DNA from: Nocardia sp. NBC_00403 | GTDB lineage: Bacteria; Actinomycetota; Actinomycetes; Mycobacteriales; Mycobacteriaceae | NCBI RefSeq assembly: GCF_036046055.1 | Contig: NZ_CP107939.1 | Location: 1-64,000 of the forward strand | Direction: 5' to 3' | Length of the DNA stretch: 64,000 nucleotides | Shown here: positions 54,751-64,000 of the stretch, piece after piece | How positions within the stretch are numbered: the first letter of the stretch is position 1 | Layout of the letters: the number at the start of each line of letters is the position of its first letter | The notes under the pieces: generated by a model | Told to the model about the DNA's origin: nothing | Databases searched by the model: none | The model's input: the letters and a program-made list of their open reading frames with translations, nothing else | Position numbers and translations under genes: made by a program

Positions 54751-55671
54751 TCACCGCACGCCGAGCAGTGCATCACGCTGTTCGCGCACCCGTACTCGAA
54801 TCGCGTCGACCACTGCGGCCACCTCTGGCCTGCGCAGCGTCTCGGTGCGGGTGACGAGCCAATACGCGAGCCGAATCGACACCGCGCCGGGGAGCACGCG
54901 CACCAGGTCGTCGTGCCGGTCGGCCATGAAACAGGGCAGCAAACCGAGTCCCGCCGCCGCCCGCGTCGCCTCGACATGCACGAAAACATTGGTGGATGCC
55001 ACCGATTCGCGCATCGCGGGCACGAAACTGGAGGCCACATCGAGGTCGTCCACCTGCAACATCGAGTCGATGAAATAGACCAGCGGGTGACGCGCCAGAT
55101 CATCGATATCCAGCGGTGTTCCGCGTTCCCGCAAATAATCCCTGGAGCCGTAGAGCCCGAGGCAGTAGTCGGCGAGGCGCATCGCCTTGGCACGGTGCAC
55201 CTGCGGCTCACCCACCACTACCTCGATATCCAGTCCCGAACGCTGCTGGGATGCGCGCCGCGTCGTCGCCACGATTTCGACGGCGATCTTCGGATGTCGC
55301 CGCCGTACTTCAGCGGCGGCGGGCGCGGCGAGGTAGGCGCTGAAACCGTCGGTCGCCGAGAGCCGGACCACGCCTTCCAGCACCCGCGCACCGCCCGCGT
55401 CGACCGTGAGGGACTTGACGGCCGACTCCACGACCTCGGCGGCGGCCAGCGCCTCCCGCCCGAGGTCGGTGAGCTCCCAGCCGCCGGAGGCGCGGGCGAG
55501 TACCCGCCCGCCCAGGGTCTGCTCCAGCGCGGCGATCCGGCGCGAGATCGTGGTGTGGTTGATGCCGAGTTCTTCGGCCGCCGACACGAAGCGGCCGGAC
55601 CTGCCTACCGCGAGCAGAACCAGCAGATCATCTGCGCTCGGGCGATTGGGCCCCGAAGGCACCGGACTCAT
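54751..55671 (-). CDS. LysR-family transcriptional regulator
   Basis: 306 residues. The N-terminal winged HTH spans about residues 10-70 (DDLLVLLAVGRSGRFVSAAE, NHTTISRRIAALEQTLGG), and a periplasmic-binding-like effector domain follows. The ATG (55669-55671) lies at the edge of a perfect inverted repeat, so self-repression is likely. It is divergent from the MFS transporter and SDR operon, the usual layout in which a LysR protein controls the neighbouring uptake and breakdown genes. An earlier in-frame ATG (55708-55710) would run through that operator and is less likely. Confidence 0.9.
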   Translation of the reverse strand: MSPVPSGPNRPSADDLLVLLAVGRSGRFVSAAEELGINHTTISRRIAALEQTLGGRVLARASGGWELTDLGREALAAAEVVESAVKSLTVDAGGARVLEGVVRLSATDGFSAYLAAPAAAEVRRRHPKIAVEIVATTRRASQQRSGLDIEVVVGEPQVHRAKAMRLADYCLGLYGSRDYLRERGTPLDIDDLARHPLVYFIDSMLQVDDLDVASSFVPAMRESVASTNVFVHVEATRAAAGLGLLPCFMADRHDDLVRVLPGAVSIRLAYWLVTRTETLRRPEVAAVVDAIRVRVREQRDALLGVR

Positions 55672-55690
55672 ATCTGCATTCTTGCAGATA
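55671..55690. promoter_or_regulatory. LysR-type operator: TATCTGCA-TTCT-TGCAGATA
   Basis: Perfect 8-bp arms around a 4-bp centre, overlapping the first base of the LysR start codon. It fits the T-N11-A pattern of LysR sites. A further identical half-site, TATCTGCA, lies at 55723-55730, 52 bp away in the direction of the transporter, as expected for a recognition site plus an activation site. Confidence 0.7.
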
Positions 55691-55722
55691 CCTCGTGCAC
55701 ATCTGGGCATTGCGGTCCTAGA

Positions 55723-55730
55723 TATCTGCA
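55723..55730 (+). promoter_or_regulatory. Extra TATCTGCA half-site in the LysR/MFS promoter region
   Basis: Repeats the left arm of the inverted repeat exactly, about 84 bp upstream of the transporter ATG. Confidence 0.45.
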
Positions 55731-55813
55731 CGAATACTCGGTCTGACCATGAAATTGTGGGGGCCGTCACATATGACGTCCAGATGTGGCCCCGGTCATG
55801 AAGGAGAAGTTCG

Positions 55814-57241
55814 ATGAGCGTGCGAAATGCGTTGCGGCCGACGGGCGGCGGCGATCCCGGCGGGGTGCCCGCGGGCCTCAGGCGGGTGGTGGCCGCGTCG
55901 ATGGCGGGCACGGTCGTCGAGTGGTACGAGTTCTTCCTCTACGGCACCGCCGCGACGCTGGTTTTCAGCAAGGTGTTCTTCGCCAAGGGCACCAGCGACC
56001 TCGACGCCATCCTCGCCGCCTTCATCACCTATGCGGTCGGCTTCGCCGCGCGCCCGCTCGGCGGCATCGTCTTCGGATACTTCGGTGACCGCTACGGTCG
56101 CAAGAAGTTGCTCCAATTCAGCCTGCTGCTGGTGGGCAGCGCGACGTTCCTGATGGGCTGCCTGCCGACCTTCGGCCAAGTCGGCTACTTGGCGCCCGCG
56201 CTGCTCGTCACGCTCCGATTCATCCAGGGCTTCGCGGTCGGCGGTGAATGGGGTGGTGCGGTGCTGCTCGTCGCCGAACACAGCCCCAGCAAGAGCCGCG
56301 GTTTCTGGGCCAGTTGGCCACAGGCGGGCGTGCCCGCGGGCAACATGCTCGCCACGGTCGCGTTGCTGACCTTGACCTCGACGCTCTCGGATGCGGCATT
56401 CCTCAGCTGGGGCTGGCGAGTCGCGTTCTGGTTGTCCGCGGTCGTGGTGCTCGTCGGCTACTACATCCGGACGAAAGTCACCGACGCACCGATCTTCGTC
56501 GAGGCACAGCAGCAGGTCGAGCGGATCAAGGCCAGTTCGTTCACCGTCCTCGAGGTGCTGAAGCGTTATCCGCGTGGCGTTTTCACCGCCATGGGCCTGC
56601 GCTTCGGCGAGAACATCATGTACTACCTGGTCGTCACGTTCACGATCACCTATCTCAAGGTGCATGTCGGCATCAACACCAAAACGATCCTCTGGTGGCT
56701 GCTTGCCGCACACGCGGTGCACTTCCTCGCCATCCCGTTGGCAGGCAGGCTCAGCGACCGATTCGGCAGGCGTCCTGTCTACTTTGTCGGCGCGATCACC
56801 GCGGGTACCTGGGGCTTTTTCGCGTTCCCGATGATGGACAGCGGGCACAACGCCGTCATCATGTCCGCGATCATCATCGGCCTGGTGTTCCACGCACTGA
56901 TGTATGCCGCACAGCCCGCGATCATGGCGGAGATGTTCCCGACGCGGATGCGCTATTCCGGGGTGTCACTGGGATATCAGGTCACCTCGATCGTGGCCGG
57001 ATCGCTCGCGCCGATCATCGCCGTGCGGCTGCTCGACGAGTTCGGTTCCGCCGTCCCGATCGCCTGGTATCTGGCCGGGGCCGCCGCCGTCACCGCGATC
57101 GCCGTCTACTTCGCCAGGGAGACCAGCGGCATCGACCTGGAGAGCATCGACCTCGCCGACGCCGAAACCCTGGCCGCCGAGGCCGCCGCAGCACCGGCCA
57201 CTTCGACGCCAGCCGAAACCACCCGAGTCGAGGCCAAATGA
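55814..57241 (+). CDS. MFS transporter, metabolite:H+ symporter (MHS) family
   Basis: 475 residues, about 12 transmembrane segments. The MHS signatures are visible: GTVVEWYEFFLYG in the first helix, FGYFGDRYGRKK between TM2 and TM3, RFIQGFAVGGEWGGA and, in the second half, LSDRFGRRP. The last 40 residues are an Ala/Pro/Glu-rich cytoplasmic tail. AAGGAG at 55801-55806 is well spaced from the ATG. The stop overlaps the next ATG (ATGA). Co-translation with a 3-hydroxybutyrate dehydrogenase suggests uptake of 3-hydroxybutyrate or a similar short hydroxy- or carboxylic acid; the substrate is an inference. Confidence 0.9.
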   Translation: MSVRNALRPTGGGDPGGVPAGLRRVVAASMAGTVVEWYEFFLYGTAATLVFSKVFFAKGTSDLDAILAAFITYAVGFAARPLGGIVFGYFGDRYGRKKLLQFSLLLVGSATFLMGCLPTFGQVGYLAPALLVTLRFIQGFAVGGEWGGAVLLVAEHSPSKSRGFWASWPQAGVPAGNMLATVALLTLTSTLSDAAFLSWGWRVAFWLSAVVVLVGYYIRTKVTDAPIFVEAQQQVERIKASSFTVLEVLKRYPRGVFTAMGLRFGENIMYYLVVTFTITYLKVHVGINTKTILWWLLAAHAVHFLAIPLAGRLSDRFGRRPVYFVGAITAGTWGFFAFPMMDSGHNAVIMSAIIIGLVFHALMYAAQPAIMAEMFPTRMRYSGVSLGYQVTSIVAGSLAPIIAVRLLDEFGSAVPIAWYLAGAAAVTAIAVYFARETSGIDLESIDLADAETLAAEAAAAPATSTPAETTRVEAK

Positions 57242-57984
57242 CTGACCTGACAGGACGTTCGGCACTGATCACCGGTGGCGCGAGCGGCATCGGCGCGGCG
57301 TGTGCGCGGGAGCTGGCGGCCCGCGGCGCGCGGGTCACCATCGCCGACATCGATGACGTGGGCGCGAAATCGCTGGCCGCCGAGCTCGACGGAAAAGCGT
57401 GGGCGGTGGACCTTCTCGATGTCGCCGCATTGGAGAACCTGAAGCTCGAGGTGGACATCCTGGTGAACAACGCCGGGATACAGAGCATCAGCCCGATCGA
57501 AGAGTTCGCACCGGAACGGTTCCGCCACCTGCTCACCCTCATGGTCGAAGCGCCGTTCCTGCTCATTCGCGCGGCGCTGCCGCACATGTACCGGCAGGGG
57601 TTCGGCCGGATCGTCAACATCTCATCGGTGCACGGTCTGCGCGCGTCCGAATACAAGGTCGCGTACGTGACGGCCAAGCATGGGCTGGAGGGGCTGTCCA
57701 AGGTGACCGCTCTCGAGGGCGGCAGGCACGGGGTGACCAGCAACTGCGTCAATCCGGGTTACGTCAGAACACCCTTGGTGGACAAGCAGATCGCCGATCA
57801 GGCCAAGGCGCACGGAATCGCCGAACAGCAGGTGCTCGAGCAGGTGCTGCTGACCGAAAGCGCGATCAAACGTCTCGTCGAACCGGAGGAGGTCGCCGCA
57901 CTGGTCGGCTGGCTCGCCTCGGCCGACGCGGGCATGGTGACCGGCGCTTCCTACACCATGGACGGCGGGTGGAGCGCGCGGTGA
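57238..57984 (+). CDS. 3-hydroxybutyrate dehydrogenase-like short-chain dehydrogenase
   Basis: 248 residues of the classical SDR family. It has the NAD-binding GGASGIGAA loop (about residues 13-21), NNAG, the catalytic Ser in NISSVHGLR and the YxxxK pair in AYVTAKHG. The [16 protein letters not shown] region and the C-terminal [13 protein letters not shown] match D-3-hydroxybutyrate dehydrogenases, which oxidise 3-hydroxybutyrate to acetoacetate. It starts at an ATG that overlaps the transporter stop, so uptake and oxidation should be co-expressed under the LysR regulator. Another hydroxy-acid substrate is possible. Confidence 0.85.
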   Translation: MTDLTGRSALITGGASGIGAACARELAARGARVTIADIDDVGAKSLAAELDGKAWAVDLLDVAALENLKLEVDILVNNAGIQSISPIEEFAPERFRHLLTLMVEAPFLLIRAALPHMYRQGFGRIVNISSVHGLRASEYKVAYVTAKHGLEGLSKVTALEGGRHGVTSNCVNPGYVRTPLVDKQIADQAKAHGIAEQQVLEQVLLTESAIKRLVEPEEVAALVGWLASADAGMVTGASYTMDGGWSAR

Positions 57985-57988
57985 ATCC

Positions 57989-58582
57989 TCACCCCAGGGC
58001 CGAGAGCGCCATCTGGCGCAGGACCGGGCGGGCGCGGGTCGCGGTGGCGGAGGTCGCGCTGTGCGGGGTGGAGTTGATCAGGCCGAAGGCCGCGTGAGCT
58101 TGTACGCGTGCGGTCTCCTCGGGCAGCTCCGGATGCAGCTCACGCAGGACCGCGACCCAGATCTCGACATACTGCCGCTGGGCGCGGCGGAGTTCGCGGC
58201 GGGCGGCGGCGGGCACGTTGTCGAGGTCGCGGTCCTGGATCCGAATGAGCTCGGGCTCGCCGAGGGCGAAATCCAGATGGAAGTCGACGAGGCCGGCCAG
58301 CGCCTCATCCGCCGATCCCGTCCGCGCCACCACCGCCTTCCCGCCGTCGAGCAGCCGCTGACTGACACCGACGAGCAGTTCGACCAGCAGCGCCTCTTTA
58401 TTGGGGAAGTGGCGGTAGACCGCGGGACCACTGATGCCGACGGCCGCGCCGAGGTCGTCGAGGCGCATGCCGAGGAACCCGCGCTCGGCGATGAGCCGGG
58501 CGCCCGCCTCCTTCAGCTGCGTGCGGCGCTGCGCTTTCAGTTGTTCCCTGCGGGTGAGCGCGACAGGTTCGAGGCTGGTCAC
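57989..58582 (-). CDS. TetR-family transcriptional regulator
   Basis: 197 residues. The N-terminal HTH spans about residues 20-62 ([37 protein letters not shown]); the rest is the helical ligand domain. The start is GTG (58580-58582) with a strong AAAGGAG six bases upstream. It is divergent from accD1-accA1-fadE19-maoC, as Rv2506 (BkaR) is beside the equivalent genes of M. tuberculosis. It probably represses the operon and itself through the two inverted repeats in the 93-bp gap, with an acyl-CoA or keto-acid intermediate as ligand (inference). Confidence 0.9.
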   Translation of the reverse strand: MTSLEPVALTRREQLKAQRRTQLKEAGARLIAERGFLGMRLDDLGAAVGISGPAVYRHFPNKEALLVELLVGVSQRLLDGGKAVVARTGSADEALAGLVDFHLDFALGEPELIRIQDRDLDNVPAAARRELRRAQRQYVEIWVAVLRELHPELPEETARVQAHAAFGLINSTPHSATSATATRARPVLRQMALSALG

Positions 58583-58613
58583 ACGCGCTCCTTTCGGCCG
58601 ACCTGGACATCTC

Positions 58614-58631
58614 GGTTAATAAAGATTAACC
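58614..58631. promoter_or_regulatory. Inverted repeat GGTTAAT-AAAG-ATTAACC, probable TetR operator
   Basis: Perfect 7-bp arms in the TetR/accD1 intergenic region, 31 bp from the regulator start codon. Confidence 0.65.
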
Positions 58632-58637
58632 TGAATT

Positions 58638-58659
58638 CCAGTTATCGGCGACTAACTGG
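58638..58659. promoter_or_regulatory. Inverted repeat CCAGTTA-N8-TAACTGG, second probable TetR operator
   Basis: Perfect 7-bp arms, 6 bp beyond the first repeat and 16 bp before the accD1 ATG. Both repeats share a GTTA/TAAC core, so one repressor may bind both. Confidence 0.65.
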
Positions 58660-58675
58660 ATGGCAGGACAGCGTG

Positions 58676-60274
<1,599 letters not shown>

Positions 60275-60279
60275 TCGCG

Positions 60280-62354
<2,075 letters not shown>

Positions 62355-62358
<4 letters not shown>

Positions 62359-63515
62359 CCGACTTCCTGTCCACGGGCACACTGCCCGACGACTACCGTG
62401 ACCTCGCCATGACCGTGCGTGATTTCGCGCAGTCGGTGGTGGCGCCGGTGTCCGCCGAACACGATGCGAACCACACCTTCCCGTACAAGGTGGTCGCGGG
62501 CATGGCGGAGATGGGCCTGTTCGGCCTGCCGTTCCCCGAGGAGTTCGGCGGCATGGGCGGCGACTACTTCGCGTTGTGCCTGGCGCTGGAGGAACTCGGC
62601 AAGGTCGATCAGAGCGTGGCCATCACCCTCGAGGCCGGAGTGTCGCTCGGTGCGATACCCATCTACCGCTTCGGCAATGACGAGCAGAAGCGGGAATGGC
62701 TGCCGCAGCTGACCAGTGGCCGCGCCCTTGCCGCGTTCGGGCTGACCGAACCCGGCGCGGGCAGCGATGCGGGTGGCACCCGCACCACCGCCACGCTCGA
62801 CAGCGGTGAGTGGATCATCAACGGCAGCAAGCAGTTCATCACCAACTCCGGCACCGACATCACCGAGCTGGTGACGGTCACCGCGGTGACCGGCCAGTCG
62901 GGCGGCAAGAAGGAGATCTCCACCATCCTGGTGCCGACCACCACCCCCGGTTTCGTCGCCGAGCCCGCCTACAACAAGGTGGGCTGGAATGCCTCCGACA
63001 CCCACCCGCTGAGCTTCACCGACGTGCGGGTGCCTGCGGAGAACCTGCTCGGCGAACGCGGCCGCGGCTATGCGAACTTCCTGCGCATCCTGGACGAGGG
63101 CCGCATCGCCATCGCCGCGCTTTCGGTCGGCGCCGCGCAGGGCTGCGTCGACGAAAGCGTGCGCTACGCGAAGGACCGCGAGGCCTTCGGCAGGCCCATC
63201 GGCCGCAATCAGGCCATCGCCTTCAAGATCGCCCGCATGGAGGCGCGCGCGCACGCCGCACGCACCGCCTACTACGACGCGGCCGCGCTGATGCTCGCGG
63301 GCAAGCCGTTCAAGAAGGAGGCCGCGATCGCGAAGCTGGTGGCCAGCGAGGCGGCGATGGACAACGCCCGCGACGCCACCCAGATCTTCGGCGGCTACGG
63401 GTTCATGAACGAATACGCTGTGGCAAGGCACTATCGCGACAGCAAGATCCTCGAGATCGGCGAGGGCACAACGGAGGTGCAGTTGATGCTGATCGGGCGG
63501 GAGTTGGGGCTGTGA
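62355..63515 (+). CDS. fadE19: Acyl-CoA dehydrogenase, FadE19-like (isovaleryl/short branched-chain type)
   Basis: 386 residues. The FAD acyl-CoA dehydrogenase layout is complete: the helical N-terminal domain, [15 protein letters not shown] and [14 protein letters not shown] in the beta domain, then [26 protein letters not shown] and the terminal [11 protein letters not shown], where the IGEGT-E pattern holds the usual catalytic Glu of many family members. The ATG at 62355 overlaps the accA1 stop (ATGA) behind GAAGGAG. Placed between the carboxylase and MaoC genes, it should make the enoyl-CoA that the carboxylase uses, probably from isovaleryl-CoA. Confidence 0.9.
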
Positions 63516-64000
63516 ACGCTCCGGCGCAGCCGCGCAGGATTGTGCAGCGTGGCCTGTGGTTCGAGGAGTTGGAGACCGACGTGGTGTACGAGCACCGGCC
63601 GGGCCGCACCATCACCGAGGCCGACAATGTCCTGTTCACCACGCTCACGATGAACACCCAGGCGCTGCACCTGGATGCGGCGTTCAGCGAGCAGCTGCCG
63701 CCGTTCCACCAGCGCCTGGTGAATTCGATGTTCACCCTCTCCACCCTGGTCGGCCTTTCGGTCGCGCAACTGACGCAGGGCACCATCGTCGCCAACCTCG
63801 GCTTCTCCGAGATCGCCTTCCCGAAGCCGCTGTTCCACGGCGACACCATGTACGCCGAGACGGTGGTCACCGATAAGCGGGAGTCCAAGAGCCGCCCCGG
63901 CGAGGGCATCGCCACCTTCGCGCACACCGCACGCAATCAACATGGCGATATCGTCGCGACGGCGGTGCGCAAGACGCTGGTCCGCAAAGATCCGAGCCGG
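63512..64000 (+). CDS. MaoC-like dehydratase (Rv2499c-like), cut by the window edge
   Basis: 163 codons in the window, no stop reached. It starts at GTG 63512, which overlaps the fadE19 stop (GTGA). The hot-dog-fold MaoC features are visible: GRTITEADNVLFTTLTMNTQ with the dehydratase-type D/N pair, LHLDAAF, GLSVAQLTQGTIVANLGF and PLFHGDTMYAETVV. In M. tuberculosis the homologue Rv2499c sits at the same place in the accD1-accA1-fadE19 operon. It probably hydrates or dehydrates an acyl-CoA of leucine breakdown. Confidence 0.88.
   Translation, partial: MNAPAQPRRIVQRGLWFEELETDVVYEHRPGRTITEADNVLFTTLTMNTQALHLDAAFSEQLPPFHQRLVNSMFTLSTLVGLSVAQLTQGTIVANLGFSEIAFPKPLFHGDTMYAETVVTDKRESKSRPGEGIATFAHTARNQHGDIVATAVRKTLVRKDPSR

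Noticed and set aside
58061..58675. N-terminal extension of accD1 back to 58061
   Set aside because: The extra 205 residues overlap the TetR gene antisense and both operators, and family members start near [10 protein letters not shown].

Overview
High-GC actinobacterial DNA, most likely Nocardia or a close Mycobacteriales relative (Rhodococcus, Gordonia). The basis is GC-rich coding sequence, an F420-dependent oxidoreductase, and a TetR/accD1/accA1/fadE19/maoC block in the order known from Mycobacterium tuberculosis Rv2506 to Rv2499c. The genus is an inference.

Positions 1-46715 (minus strand) are one uninterrupted nonribosomal peptide synthetase (NRPS) gene that starts at a GTG and runs off the left edge. 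The window holds 15,571 codons of it: 14 complete C-A-T modules, one epimerization domain (module 6), and the first residues of a 15th condensation domain. All 14 A-domain core motifs and all 14 carrier-protein serines lie in the same frame. Codes read from the A domains give: module 1 DVWDFILVS; 2 DAWSLGLVN; 3 DVPHFSLVE; 4 Ser; 5 Thr; 6 DALFIGAVA plus E (a D residue); 7 Ser; 8 Thr; 9 Ser; 10 DVWSFALVH; 11 as 1; 12 DLWHLILVS; 13 as 11; 14 as 12. Modules 11-12 and 13-14 are a tandem duplication with an exact period of 6,414 bp, made of near-identical and diverged patches. The A-T parts of the Thr modules 5 and 8 are near-identical too. No thioesterase, MbtH-like protein or phosphopantetheinyl transferase is present in the window.

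46716-47238 is a divergent intergenic region. It is followed on the plus strand by a predicted toxin with a PD-(D/E)xK-type nuclease core and its Imm49-family immunity protein, which overlap by 4 bp. From 49422 to 52541 (minus strand) lie cobM, an F420-dependent PPOX-family oxidoreductase and a NarL-type response regulator with its histidine kinase. An FtsX-type ABC permease and its ATPase are divergent from the kinase (plus strand, 52672-54603).

The right end is catabolic. A LysR regulator (minus) is divergent from an MHS-type major facilitator and a 3-hydroxybutyrate dehydrogenase-like SDR that overlap by 4 bp, with a clear inverted repeat at the LysR start codon. Next a TetR regulator (minus) is divergent from accD1-accA1-fadE19-maoC, with two inverted repeats in between. 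This last operon is predicted to act in leucine/isovalerate breakdown through 3-methylcrotonyl-CoA carboxylase; the maoC gene is cut by the right edge.
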